From positions 1,820,315 to 1,884,314 of the forward strand of contig NW_006763290.1 in the NCBI RefSeq assembly GCF_000218685.1: DNA of 64,000 nt. Direction: 5' to 3'. This document shows positions 1 through 11,345 of the stretch, piece after piece. Source of the DNA: Serpula lacrymans var. lacrymans S7.9 (Eukaryota; Basidiomycota; Agaricomycetes; Boletales; Serpulaceae). A program made the position numbers and the translations under genes. Position 1 is the stretch's first letter. Each line of letters begins with the position of its first letter. Below the pieces are notes generated by a model. The model was not told the DNA's origin. It worked only from the letters and a program-made list of their open reading frames with translations, and made no database searches.

Positions 1-273
1 GGTATCCAGTTGATGCCAATGACAGCAGTTAACAGTAGAAGCAGTGAGAAGTGTTGTGACCGCAGTGGATCACAAGTAGCAGTGAGTAGTGAACTTGAGA
101 TTAGAGAAGAAGTCTGGATTGGTTTTCTTGTTCTTTTTTACAAGGTAAAATACAGGGGTTTATATAGTAAAAAGAAGGGAGGCTATGCACAGTATAGCTG
201 TGCAAAAAGAATGAGAAAGAATATGAAGGAAGGAATATATGCTGACAAATCCTGTGTAAGTAGTACAGGATAA

Positions 274-950
274 GATTGTCAAAATAAGGAAAAGAAAGGG
301 ATAGAACAATGAATGCTGTGTATGTAATGTCACAGGTTTGTACAGCTATAAAATAAAGTTCAATAATAATAATAAAAGCAAGAAAATCATGATGTCATAA
401 AAATATGCAAAAGACTGACAAGGTAAAATTAACATCAGTATTAACACAGTTCCCTTGTTGTTAGTCAGGCATTCTAAAAAAATGTGTCCATAAAAATGAT
501 TCAAAAATCAAAAATAATCACACTGCAAATGAATGTTTTGCTGAACAAAAAAACTGAAGCCACCAGTCCACCACCTAGTCCAAATCCAACAGTTCCATGA
601 CTTTCTTTACCAATGGTCTGGTTGTAGTGGACCACCTGATCAAACAAGGGAGGGAGGGGAGTAGTTCCAATCTGGAATAGGTGTATCCCAGGCAGTGTAT
701 GATAACTGTAGCTGTAGTGAAGACAACGGATGAAGGATAAATGTACCCAAGCAAATGGGACAGCAATGTACATGGGCAACGCAAGAGGATAGACCTTTCC
801 CAGCTCAAAAACTACCCACCTGCATTCCAGCCAGGCAAGACGAGCGACTGATGATTTAATAGTAGATGATGGCAGATTGATGTCATGAAGATGGAGTTAT
901 TGCCCAATTTGGACCGGCTGCTGGGGTTTTGCTGAAATTAGCAGTGGCAT
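274..950. other. Intergenic, no supported gene
   Basis: I see no convincing coding potential here on either strand. There is a short AT-rich simple repeat (ATAATAATAATA) near 362-375 and otherwise unremarkable AT-rich sequence up to the solo LTR. Confidence 0.5.
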
Positions 951-955
951 GTGGT

Positions 956-1365
956 TGTAATGACCAAGAGTTTGTTACTCTGGCGCACAACTCAGACAAG
1001 CAAGAGAAAAGAGAGAATGAGGGATCACCCCTCAGGTTTTAACGGGTTTGTTGTGCTAGACAACAGGAGGACTTGCTGAGTCCTTCCCCATGTATTACTC
1101 CTGTATATATACTAAAATACAAATACATGAGGTACTGTACAGTTGTAAATAAAGTTTCAAGTCCGATGTTTAGCATGTGACCGGTCACATAATGAGTCCA
1201 GACATTGGTCAGGTGTTGTGTCACATGACTTGGTCATGTGACTATGAAAAGTCGGAAATGTAAAGTAAAGTAAATGGTCACATGACTGGTCATGTGACTT
1301 GGAAAAATAAAAGTAAAAGTGCAAAAAGTGAAGTGTAAGTAGGTACTGGTACGTCAATTGTAACA
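956..1365 (+). mobile_element. Solo LTR, TGTAACA family, subfamily A
   Basis: This 410-bp LTR begins TGTAATGACC and ends ATTGTAACA. It is flanked by a perfect 5-bp target duplication GTGGT (951-955 and 1366-1370), which defines both ends. No internal element is attached, so it is a solo LTR left by LTR-LTR recombination. Its 5' part carries the family blocks GTTTGTTACTCTGGCGCAC and ACAGGAGGACTTGCTGAG. The 3' half holds several palindromes built on TCACATGAC/GTCATGTGA (about 1168-1302), which mark subfamily A. The family's internal genes are not seen in the window. Confidence 0.9.
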
Positions 1366-1370
1366 GTGGT

Positions 1371-2300
1371 GGTCAATGGATTGGCAATAGAAGCGGGTAG
1401 AAAGCGGTAACATCAGGCGTGGTGGATGGGCAAAGAAGGCGAGTAGGAGGAGTGAAGAGGTGATAAAAAAGTGGATTAAGATGGGGATCCTCTGGTGAGA
1501 ATAAAAAAGGCAGTAAAGGGCCCATGGTGGGGCTTAGTAAGGGAAGAAGGGTAAAGGGGAACAACAAAAGCAAGGGCATAATGTGTAGCCAGTGGCGACG
1601 CAAAAATTTGCCAAAATGCCGAAAGGTGGAAAGTACTGAATGGAAAGCAAGGGTGGGCACAACTTGATTGCCTAATAGAGGTGGTGCTGATCAGCCACAA
1701 GTTCAAAAAAGGCAATATTAATTACTATTCCACGTGGCATTGTGCCTGTATGGCGCAAAGGCGAGTCTTTTGAATATTTGATTCGTCATTAACACCTGTC
1801 CATGCTACCAATCAACTTTGGTGCATGATTCACTCCATTATCAAGGCCTACATATGTCTGGTGAGTAAGTATTCTTTCCCTTTACCACAAAGGCTAACCC
1901 ATATTTTGCAAAGCAGCAACAGCCAATAGAATTGTTGAGCTGCCACCACCACTTTTATTATCCTCACCATCACCCAGTGAATATTTTCCAAAGACAGTAT
2001 TATTGCAATAAATAACCTCATCGTATTTAAGGGTACTCACATTGAGTTCTAACTTTTTGAACTTGACTTTGAGCAGGTGATTGTATATGGCAAGGTACTA
2101 TCTAATATCTGTTAATCGGATACGAGTACTCTTCTTGCGGGTTTTTACACAATTCTGGCACATTAGCTAAGGATACAAGACAATAGTGGCTGCTTTTACT
2201 GGTATATAAACTAGTATTCTGATGCTCACTTTTCAGTATGTCTGTCTACTTTCTCCTCACCCTTCCTATTCATTAGTCTTTAAACATAACTTTAGAAAGC
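1371..2300. other. Intergenic, no supported gene
   Basis: The open frames here are pyrimidine-biased and without recognisable motifs. I found no protein family, RNA gene or repeat that I could support. Confidence 0.4.
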
Positions 2301-2304
2301 TTTG

Positions 2305-3127
2305 ATGGCTAGTTGCACACATTGTGCTAGGGGCAATAGCAGGGGACAGTCTTCTGGTACTAGGGCCCATGGTACTACTTGTACATCTCATATCTATGAA
2401 GACAGAGAATATATTGACGTTGAAAATGCTGGGGGCAGTGAACATTCTAAAGGTCACTTTGACGGTCAGGCTTCAGGTAACCTTTTTTATACTATAAATT
2501 TAACTATAATTATTTCTTTCTTAGTTCAACCTGGGGCACTATCAGTATAATGTTCCTTTGGAAGCTCTTTGATTCCCTCAATCCCAGCTTCAGTAGCCCC
2601 TTCACCTTCTGCAAATGATCCTAGTTGTGGCAGCGAAGAGTTGCCTGCTTATAAGAAAAAGAAAAGCCAGGAAGCCAAAGATATCAGCAAATTTTTTGAT
2701 TGTAAGGTGGAATACCACTGGAGTGATGGTCCAGGTCTGGCTAACATCTGCAAGGCCTGCAAGTATGTATGTTATCCATTAGTTACTCCTTTATGTTGAT
2801 TATTGTATTAGGGTGTCAGGAAAAACTCAAATATACGCTACTGGAACTAGTACAGGTACCATGTGTTGTCACCTTGCAAATGAACACTGGGATCATTGGC
2901 ATCATAACTGTACCACAACTGAAGGGTGGTCACAATGTATCCAGAAGTATCTACCAACAGCAGAAAAAATCGTCAATCAGCTTGTAGCAGCTGGTTCTGT
3001 ACCTTACAATGAACAAAACTTTTATAAAGCCCTAAGTAAATATATTGCTGTTACTCATCAGGTATTATATATGCATTCAATCCCCTTTATTAGTGGTTGT
3101 CTGTATCGCGCCACACACACATGTTGA
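2305..3127 (+). pseudogene. BED zinc-finger / hAT-type transposase N-terminal remnant
   Basis: Two coding blocks are joined by an evident 49-bp intron (2763-2811, GTATGT..TTAG) that keeps the frame. The predicted peptide has an acidic/Lys linker (YKKKKSQEAKDISKFF), then a BED-like finger: C-X2-C (ICKACK), a Thr/Gly loop, and H-X4-H in HLANEHWDHW. A following stretch (TAEKIVNQLVAAGSVPYN..FYKAL) resembles the segment after the BED finger in fungal hAT proteins. An upstream block from the ATG at 2305 (MASCTHCARGN) lies in another frame behind a possible intron (about 2478-2525), but a stop or frameshift separates it from the finger. The catalytic hAT core is not recognisable downstream. Zinc finger plus intron support a decayed hAT element or derived gene; family assignment is by motif memory only. 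Confidence 0.5.
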
Positions 3128-5760
3128 TCATGAGGGCCATCAAAAGGGTAATGACATGGGGGTTTCTCATGATCAGGGTCAATGTGGAGTTTTCAGCATA
3201 CTTTGATCTTAGATACTGACTTTTAGGCTTGCTTTGTGGGCGCCCACAGATATTTGAGCTGTATATCCCACTATCAATGTCAAAATACAATCTTACTAGT
3301 GATCAAGGCCTTCAACTTCAAGTTTGTTTTTTTGAGAGGCCTTTCTGCTCCATCCAGTACATTAGGTCTGCTAGTACATCATTGCATGCAAATGCCTCAT
3401 GTTAATGGAGTGGAAATGATTTCACTAGATCTTGGGGTCACTCAAATGTGGTACATGTACATATACCACTACATCTCTTGATCTAGAATATCTTTCACGG
3501 AAATGGCTGATGATATTGATGATAATAGCCAAGGACTTATGACCAATACACTTGTTTGAAGCATTCAAACAGGCTTCTAGATTTATAATGGATACAATAT
3601 TATCATGTGAGTAATTTTCTGTTAGCATAAATGGTAAACAATACCTGAATTACTGAAGATTTTGTTGTCACTAGCTCACTCATGGCTCAGACTTGGCTCC
3701 TTGGATATAACACTATCTCCACCAGCACCAGTACTAGAATCTGTATGTGTATATGCCATGATCAATCCCATAGCCATAATGCAACCCTAGTACTGTATTC
3801 CCTGATGATGAGCATATCTCGGTGGTAGGCTTCACCGTGCTTCTTACACATGGCTTTGGGCTTATATTTTGAAAGGGTGATCACATTTGTCCACTTGCTA
3901 AGACCATTGCAGACAAAATTCCCAGCTTTTACTTATGGTCATTCTATGAAACAAACCAATTGGTCCAATGGTAAAGTCAATCTCAGTCGTTATATACACA
4001 TCATTATTGCTTGCAGTGCAGGATCACTATATGTACAATGGGTCACATTTATTCTTACAAGGCCAATTGACCTCTATCACTGTTGTTCGGCATTCAGGTT
4101 GATCATCTGAGTGGTCTCGACCACCTCCTTTTTATTGATGTAGAAGAAAGCCTCTATCTATCATACCACTGCACAGTTTATGAATGCATCATCACTATAG
4201 GTCGCTACAAGTTCCTAGTATGTGGATATCATAATCCAGATATTCCTCGAAATATATCCCTTCAAAAGCTTGCCCCTAATTTGATTTGGCGGGGCAAGAT
4301 CATTATCTTATACATGAGAATTCAAGTCCTTTTTCTTGCACATAGATATTGCAGCACTTTGATTGTACGTTGGGCAGTCACCATGCTTGAGATGACGAGG
4401 TAAACCAGCATGTTGATCCAGAATCCTGCTTTGATTTGAAGGGTTGTTTGTTATGAACTGGCAAGCCGGGATGACCATCTTGTGCATGTTTTGGACTGTA
4501 TATTCTAAATCAATGATATTGAATTGGGGGGGAAGGTGGACCTCGTACATTGGTTTGGATTCCTGCATGACAGATATTTTGTTCATCACTGTAGCTAGCT
4601 CTTTATCATCACTACTCCGGCGGTCTTGTACTGAAGTTGATCTAGCTTTGTCGGAAAAGGTGTACAATGGTGAAGATGGTGTCGTAGGCCTAATTATAGA
4701 TGTGTTTTATCAGTATAGTTGCTAGTATGATCACAATATAAGGTTTCCCTGCTGTTTTGATTTTCCTCCGAGCTGGAATCAGAGTACATGTTAGAAATGT
4801 GATGTACAAACCTACAAGGCTAAGCAAACTTTGTGAGCTGATAAGATAAGATACTAATCATGATCAGTATACATACATCATCCTAAGCCAAAACAAACTC
4901 CTTCTGAGTACTCAAAACCAATGATAGAGTAATGTGACTAGGAGCTAAGCTCATTGAACTGATGGGCATATGCATCGTGGACTTGAGCTTCTGAAACAGC
5001 CCCATCAACATGTAAAATAAGGTTTGGCTTCTGCATCAAAAATCATTAATTGCAAGTTGTTCTTGCACTACAACGTGAAAGGAACATGGTTCCTGCGTCA
5101 CACATGCCCCCTAAGTTAGTTATGACTCATGATTTTAATTACATACACCAGACTGACATAGACGTCATATAAAAATTCCTATGTTACAAGTCACTTGGTC
5201 ATGAATTGAGACATATCTGTAATATTTGATGTCAAAAACCTGAACAAGGTGATGCGGTGTTGAATGGAAAATCATATGTGTATTAATATGATAGTGCTTA
5301 CAGTAATATCTATGAGGGTTATGGCTGAAATCATATTCCTCCTCCTCAGAATGGATTATGAACCATCTGTGAGTATTGCTTTGCATGGAGAGCCACAAGT
5401 TACGATAAGCATCAATGGGGAGACCAGGTACAAAAATATTGCTCAAACTGTATTTTGACTGTGCAACTCAAAGGTGGGGCCATGCACCTTGTTTATCTTG
5501 GGAAATCTTGCAATTGATGGCATGAATAGTGTCAGAGGCCCTTAACCAAGATGTAACAACGGAAGCTCAGAATTAAGGTTCCACAATCTTAAAGTAGTTG
5601 CAACCATTGATTTCATCATCTGATTTATCACTCAACATTCCATTGGGTCACAACTGATACCAAACTCATGGCCTTCAATCTTCTCCAATCTCTCCCATGC
5701 ACTCCTGAATGGCAAATATTTCAGTTATCGGTAATCAACACGATTGAAGAAAATAAACTT
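3128..5760. other. Decayed region, possible relic exons
   Basis: Several short frames look gene-like (for example about 4083-4400 +, with a basic/aromatic segment GRYKFLVCGYHNPDIPRN), but stops and frame changes prevent a model. I do not recognise a family. Splice-like GT..AG pairs are plentiful, as in other broken multi-exon genes here. No LTR ends or target duplications were found. Confidence 0.3.
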
Positions 5761-6014
5761 ATCTTTGGTGCAGTTGAGATCTAGATCACTGCAGAAGTTG
5801 TACAACAGTCAGGAGAGGCTCCTGGAGGTTCTGAATCAGCACTTAAGTCCAAGGAGAAATGGTGTGACTTCCACAAAGTCAAATTGCACAACACCTCGGA
5901 GTGTTGAACACTTCAGTTAGTTGGGAAAGGTCAAAAGAAGAAGGGAAAGGAGAAGCACAGGGATAAAGGAAAAGAGAAGGAAAAGGCAAATATAGTGGAG
6001 CAATCATCTGTATC

Positions 6015-6430
6015 TGTAACAACCAAGAGTTAGTTACTCTGGCGCACAAGAGCACACACTATAAAGGTAGTGAATGGGGAGTGGTTACCCCTTAGGCTGC
6101 AGAGAGTTTGTTGGTTAACAACAGGAGGACTCGCTGAGGAGTCTCCTTGATCTATTGGGGTATTTATACTAATACAGAGTGTTTGTACCTATGTACTGTA
6201 CAGTTGATAAAAGCAGTGGCTGATGATGTCAGAGGGCACAGCCCGTGTGATCAGCTCCACTGCATGAGAGACTTTGTGTCTAAAAGAAGATAAAAGGCAG
6301 TGTTGCGCGAGAAAGTGGAGTTAGAACAAAAAGGAATGTGCTGCATGGCACAGAGTGTGAACTATAGTAAAAGATTTAAAGCAAAGAATAAAATTTAAAG
6401 GAAAGGTCTGAAAATTGTGTTATTGTAACA
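6015..6430 (+). mobile_element. Solo LTR, TGTAACA family, subfamily B
   Basis: 416 bp, beginning TGTAACAACC and ending ATTGTAACA, with a perfect 5-bp duplication GTATC at 6010-6014 and 6431-6435. It sits inside the gag-protease junction of the older copia element, so it is younger than that element. A TATA-like TATTTATACTAATAC lies near 6160. Compared with the copy at 956 it shares the first ~150 bp but has a different 3' half (GTGGCTGATGATGTC block, no TCACATGAC palindromes). Confidence 0.92.
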
Positions 6431-7266
6431 GTATCTGACTCCAAGGAGGAACAGAGTCATATTGCATTGGAACATGTACATATTTCCAAGCCCCTTGCTA
6501 AACACATTCAAGCTTACCTTGTGTCGGAACCTGATAAGACCGAAACAACAATTATCATTGACTGCAGAGCAACATCTCACATGGTCCCTCACCGCTCCTG
6601 CTTTGAGCCAGGAACATACCATGTTCTGAACCCTCCGAGGACAATCAGTTTTGGGGATGAATCCTCTGTAAATGCCATTGGAATTGGAACAGTAATCCTA
6701 CAAGCAACTGTTGATAAAAAAGACTACAATACTACACTGTTAAATGTCTTACTTGTGCCAAACTTCACTTTAGCACCTGTCTCCATCCACAAATTGTCTA
6801 AAACGGGGTTATCAATACTTTTTTCAGCAGGGTCCAATGCTTGTGAAGTTTGGAAAAAGAAAAAACTCATCCTCACTGCCTTACACAAGCGAGGACTGTA
6901 TCACATCCAAGCAAAACCCAAAATCAATTTGGAGTCAGCTTTTGCAGCAGTAGATGTAAATCTATTGCACAGAAGAATAGGACACATTGGAATGGATTGC
7001 TTACAATGAATGGTTACAAAAGAACAGCTCCAGGACATAGACACCCTGACGGGAACCCCAGAGTTCTGTGAACCTTGTGTTTTAGGAAAGATGAAGAAAT
7101 TACCTTTCGAGTCCACTGGAGGAAACCGAGCCAAGCGCCCTATACAAACTGTGTACACAGATGTTGGAGGACCAATAAAACCAACCTCCAGGGAGGGTTT
7201 TTGATACTGGATTATCATTGTAGACAATTTAGGCAATTACTCTTTCGGTCATCAGCTAACAGCGCC

Positions 7267-7366
7267 NNNNNNNNNNNNNNNNNNNNNNNNNNNNNNNNNN
7301 NNNNNNNNNNNNNNNNNNNNNNNNNNNNNNNNNNNNNNNNNNNNNNNNNNNNNNNNNNNNNNNNNN
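7267..7366. other. Assembly gap (100 N)
   Basis: Exactly 100 undetermined bases inside copia integrase. The round length suggests a placeholder gap, so the true size is unknown. Translations across it are meaningless. Confidence 0.98.
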
Positions 7367-8347
7367 TGTGTTTTCCAGTCAGCATGTCGTATTCAATCAA
7401 TCTGAAAAGGTACAAAAGGAGCACACTGCTCCCTGGAACACAGGCCCTAGCAAAGATCAGTGGGAGGGACTCATTCCAAAGAATGATTACTATCCAGACC
7501 AAAATACAATAGAGGAGGACAATCCTGACCCTCAGATCTGCAATCCAAATGAATTGCAAATAGAACCACATCTTCAAGGAGATGTTCCACAAGTAATGGA
7601 ACCATATCAGCATAGAGACATTCCAAGAGCAGTGGGAGTACCCGGACAGCTAAGAGACCCTCCACAACAGTCTCTACAACCAAGACCCAAATACTGGCCA
7701 TCTTCAGAAAGGAAACCCAAAGTAGAGTCACAATTAGTAGGAGGAAGTCCAAATACAGCTAAACAGCCTGTCCATTGGACCAGCTTCTGGAAGGCATACA
7801 ATACCTCCAAAGAGACATTCAACACCTTCAGGAGTGAATGGGGCAACACACACACAAGTGCATCTGCTCCCTGGATTTCCTGCACAAATTCCTCAAAGAG
7901 CAGCCATACCTGCTGAAGTCCTGGGAGTACGCAGAAGGAGTTACCAGACTTGTCCTGCAGAAATTATCATAGGACTCTAGATGAGGAACAGCCTGAGGTT
8001 CCTGCAGGAACATCTGACACAGAGGAGATATTCTTTGCTCGAATAGCAAGTACTGGTCCATCTAACACAGACCTTCCAAGGACACTAAGGGAAGCCTTAT
8101 CACATCCAGATGGAGAATTATGGAAGTCTGCCTTGGAGGAGGAACTCCTAAGTCTCAATACTAATGCAGTATATGACACTGTTCCACTTCCAAAGGGAGT
8201 AAAACCTATCACATCAAAACCTGTGTCCTGGATCAAATCTGATCAAAACAGAAACATTGAGAGATACAAACTCCAGATCATTGCACAGGGTTTGACTCAA
8301 AGGGAGAGAAATGTACAACCCATCAAAGCAGGGAACTTGTTATACTA

Positions 8348-8648
8348 ATGTTGGTATACACTAGAAGAGGACTTGCTGAGTCTCTCCCCATGTATTGCTC
8401 CAGTATACATACTAAAATATATGAGGTACTGTACAGTTGTAAATGAAGTTTTAAAGTCTGATGTCTAGCATGTGACTGGTCACATGATGAGTCAGGTGAT
8501 GTGTCACATGATTGGTCATGTGACTATGAAAAGTCCAAAAATGTAATGTAAAGTAAATGATCACATGATCAGTCATGTGACTTGGAAAATGAAAAGTAAA
8601 AGTATAAAAAGTGAAGTGTAAGTAGGTGCTGGTATGTTAATTGTAACA
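8348..8648 (+). mobile_element. 5'-truncated LTR, TGTAACA family, subfamily A
   Basis: It shares with the 956-1365 copy the block AGGACTTGCTGAGTC, the TCACATGA/TCATGTGA palindromes and the ending GTTAATTGTAACA. The first ~100 bp of the LTR are missing and no target duplication is recognisable. It abuts the truncated copia reverse transcriptase. It could be the element's own 3' LTR after a deletion or an independent broken insertion; I cannot decide. Confidence 0.75.
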
Positions 8649-8649
8649 G

Positions 8650-10320
8650 ACGCTCCAGGAGTAGTAGTTGCTACAAGAGAAGGGTGTACTATGCTTTGAG
8701 TGTGTTGTACCATTGGCGTTGTTCCAGTTTCTTGAGGAAGATCTTGTACTTCAGGTGGTCTAGGATACAAGAACAAGAAGTGGTTATTGATTTGCCATCC
8801 AGGAGTGAGCCTATGCACATATCTTCTGGTTAAAGTAGATTCTAAAACTGGCTGTTGTCTCAACCTTGGAGGCAGATCAAAGTGAATGGCTTGATTAGAT
8901 GACAAGGCTGATACAGGGGTGGATTGTGCTTGATGGAGGTTGAGTATGAAAGCCATGCTCGAGGACATCCATGCCCCGGTCAGGCATTAGCATAGTCCAT
9001 CTAGCACGTTGTGCCAAGATCGTGCTCAAATTTAGGTACTGTGCTGGTTCTGTTAGTTGTGGAACTTCTGCATATTTGTAGAGCTGTATGCTAAAATCAT
9101 ACAAATGGTCTTTCATTTGGAGTCTTCAATTTTTCTTCGTCTAAAGACTGCAGCTATTCATGCTAATAGCAATTGCGAGGAAAACCTGGGGGTGCGATGG
9201 CTTTTGCATTGACTAGATGAGAGTGTTTTCTGCATCTTGGTTGCTGTCCTCAGATTGTTTGATGTCCTATCCTTGGCTCACATCTGTGTTGTACCCAAGT
9301 ATCCAGGTTCCACATAAAACCGGCTAGCTGATCATTTTGCCATGTTGGGTATATCCTTACAAATTTCCTTGCAAAAATGTTGTAAGAATCCTCAAGACCA
9401 TCTTTGTCCTCAGAGTGTTCTGGATCAGACTCATCAGAGCTGACACCTTGGGATCCCAGGCACTTCACCGGATCATAATGCTTGTTCAAATTAGTTTGTT
9501 GAGTGATGATCTTGAGTCGAGCCTTGTATAGCTAAAATGGATGACATTAACAACAATAAATGTTGTAATATGATAAAGTTCTTACCCGCACCTTTCTAGT
9601 ACTATGTGAAGATTGTTGCAACATCTCTAGTCGCTTGGGGACCGAAGGATGAGTTACAAAAGAACAATATTTGGATTTCACATGTTTAAGATGTCGGTAA
9701 AACAAAAACTCTATGTATTTGATAGTGAGGTATTTGTTAGGGATGGCTGGAAATGGATAAAACCTCAAGTTTCAAACACAGTGTTGGAAATCTTTTGCAA
9801 AAATATTGACACAATGGTGGTTGAAGGGCGGATTGCGGGATTGAGACAGGTCAATTCTGAAACTTTGCGGTGTCACCCAGATTCTCCCCGATGCCAGACA
9901 TTCAAAGTTGTCATTCTCTTTGTCAGATGGTGGAGGAGCAATCTATGATAAGTGTGAATATCTGGATATTTTTAATAACTGTAAAAGATGTGCCTTGATT
10001 TTGTTCTGGCGGGGAATCAGATTTTATTTTATGATATCAAAAGATTAGTTAGTGCACTACTCACCCATAAGTAAACAAAATGCAAAATAGTGGCAGTGGA
10101 ACGACCCTGTTTCTTTGCAGATCCTTGCTGTGCCTGCATTGCCTGATGTATTTGCCTCAGTTCCTTAGCATTATTGTCAATTCCCGCTTTTAATGTTTGA
10201 GTGACGGCAGAAAACTGTGAAGACACTGCACTAAACATTCTACTTGTTTCATTAACTGATTCATTGCACATGTCGTTACGCTGGCTCCAAGCAGTAGAGA
10301 GTGGCTAAAAATTCATTATA
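8650..10320 (-). pseudogene. Uncharacterised agaricomycete repeat-type gene, 3' part
   Basis: On the minus strand the predicted exons carry the string KRLEMLQQSSHSTRKVRV, then an intron of about 50 bp (about 9535-9586 in plus coordinates, GTAAGA..TTTTAG). Next is a segment with GSQGVSSDESDPEHSED and later FPRNCY and SLDEEKL. I recall similar ST-R-K-V-R-V / G-x-SSDESD / LP-x-NFY strings from many uncharacterised basidiomycete proteins, but know no function. Several in-frame stops lie after 9250 (reading leftward), so this copy is broken. A possible upstream exon near 10030-10270 encodes a Gln/Ala-rich helical segment (IHQAMQAQQGSAKKQGRS). Confidence 0.4.
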
Positions 10321-10473
10321 TTCAGAATATCAACTGAGGCTCTTCTATTCCTGACTTACCGAAGTGTTGTCTTCAGCAGCCTTTCCCTTCTCATGACGGG
10401 AATGCTCCTTCAATATCTAAGAATGATAGTATCAACCAAAGGTAAGTAGAAACTCGGCATTTCACTCACTGCA

Positions 10474-10655
10474 GTGTTGGAATAGTTAAGGTCAAAGCCT
10501 GTTAGCCTTGTTAGACAACACATGTCATGAGTTGACATTAGTACAAGGGCTGGTAGCTCAGTTGGTTAGGGCACTGCCATATATAGGCAGAGGTCCTGGG
10601 TTCAATCCCCGGCTGGTCCACTTTTCTTTTATGCACTCCCTGTGGTCAGGTGGCT
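10474..10655 (+). repeat. tRNA-derived SINE-like repeat A, copy 1
   Basis: A tRNA-like core (10547-10620) plus about 73 bp upstream and ~30 bp downstream match a second copy at 47195-47382 on the minus strand. Homology outside the tRNA body, in two places, argues for a dispersed tRNA-derived repeat rather than two ordinary tRNA genes. The upstream shared part starts GTGTTGGAAT and includes AAGGTCAAAG and TTGTTAGACAA. Confidence 0.6.
10547..10620 (+). tRNA. tRNA-like core of repeat A (loop ATATATA)
   Basis: The 74-nt sequence folds as a cloverleaf. Acceptor GGGCTGG/CTGGTCC has three G-U pairs; the D stem is GCTC/GGGC, the anticodon stem CTGCC/GGCAG and the T stem CTGGG/CCCGG with loop TTCAATC. 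The 7-nt anticodon loop ATATATA would put ATA at positions 34-36. That Tyr anticodon is essentially unused in eukaryotes, and the weak acceptor stem adds doubt. A tRNA-derived repeat is more likely than a functional tRNA. Confidence 0.45.
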
Positions 10656-10926
10656 ATGTGAGGTCACATGGCTAAATCCAATATGCAGCCAATAGATTAC
10701 TTACTCATCCATCCACACTTGCATCAACTTGAGCAGGGATAGCCTACAGAAAATTCATGAACATCAGTAAAATGTTAAAGCATTTGACATTACCTGGTAC
10801 AAGCTGGTCATTGGTTGTAATATATCATTAGTAGATGGTAATGTTGCCCTGTTTGGCGCATCAACTGGCGGTTGGAGATAGGACTGAACTAACAAATCCT
10901 GGATCCTGGACCTATCAGCCCCTGCA

Positions 10927-11340
10927 TGTAACAATTAAGAGTTTGTTACTCTGGCACACAACTTAGATAAAGCTATAAAGATAGTGAGGGGGGTGGTTAC
11001 ACCCTTAGGATAGGACCAAGTTAGTTGTGTGTAAACAACAGGAGGACTCGCTGAGAAGTCTCCTTGATCTATTGGGTATTTATACTACTACATGTTGTTT
11101 GTACATGTGTACTATACAGTTGATGGGAGCAGTGGCTGATGATGTCATAGGGTGCAGCCCATGTGACCAGCTCCACTGTGTGAGAGACTTTGTAACTAAG
11201 AATAAAGAAAAGCAGTGCAGCGCGACAAAGTGGAGTTTGAATAAAATGGAAAGTGCTGCATGGCACAGTGTGTGAGGACTACACAAGAAAGTTAAAGAGG
11301 AGAATGAAATTTAAAGGTCTGACAATTGTGTATTGTAATA
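10927..11340 (+). mobile_element. Solo LTR, TGTAACA family, subfamily B
   Basis: 414 bp, beginning TGTAACAATT and ending TTGTAATA (terminal C-to-T change), with a perfect 5-bp duplication CTGCA at 10922-10926 and 11341-11345. It lies within the broken minus-strand gene region of 8.7-13.7 kb. It matches the 6015 copy along its whole length by eye, including ATAAAGCTATAAAG and GTGGCTGATGATGTC. Confidence 0.92.
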
Positions 11341-11345
11341 CTGCA

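Larger units (their letters stand above)
5800..8345 (+). mobile_element. Old Ty1/copia element body, truncated and split
   Basis: The fragment runs from the gag C-terminus into the start of reverse transcriptase. The gag part has a cysteine/histidine block (CDFHKVKLHNTSEC) followed by a Lys-rich tail. A solo LTR (6015-6430) splits gag from protease; omitting it and one copy of its GTATC duplication joins the two reading frames in register. After it come a protease-like DCRATSHM motif (normally D-S-G, so the Gly is lost), the pre-integrase HRRIGHIG..CEPCVLGK motif and the start of integrase. A 100-N gap then interrupts the sequence. The integrase C-terminal linker and the first part of RT (WKSALEEELLSL, YKLQIIAQG) follow, and RT is cut off near 8310. 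Premature TGA codons at 5905 and 7007 and a frameshift near 7900 show it is dead. Confidence 0.85.

Noticed and set aside
360..376. ATAATA simple repeat as a regulatory feature
   Set aside because: Too short and common in AT-rich fungal DNA to claim a role.
1373..1715. Minus-strand Leu/Pro-rich reading frames
   Set aside because: Overlapping frames of similar length with composition-driven residues, no motif, no splice context.
5161..5458. Overlapping frames on both strands near 5.2-5.5 kb as a gene
   Set aside because: No family motif, no codon-level support and mutual overlap; likely chance frames in AT-rich DNA.
8306..8648. LTR at 8348-8648 as the proven 3' LTR of the copia body
   Set aside because: It belongs to the same family as scattered solo LTRs, is 5'-truncated and lacks a polypurine tract before it; no matching 5' LTR precedes the gag part.
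10547..10620. Functional tRNA-Tyr (anticodon ATA)
   Set aside because: The cloverleaf folds, but A34 Tyr tRNAs are essentially unknown in eukaryotes, the acceptor stem has three G-U pairs, and body plus flanks are repeated at 47.2 kb. Kept only as a tRNA-like repeat core.
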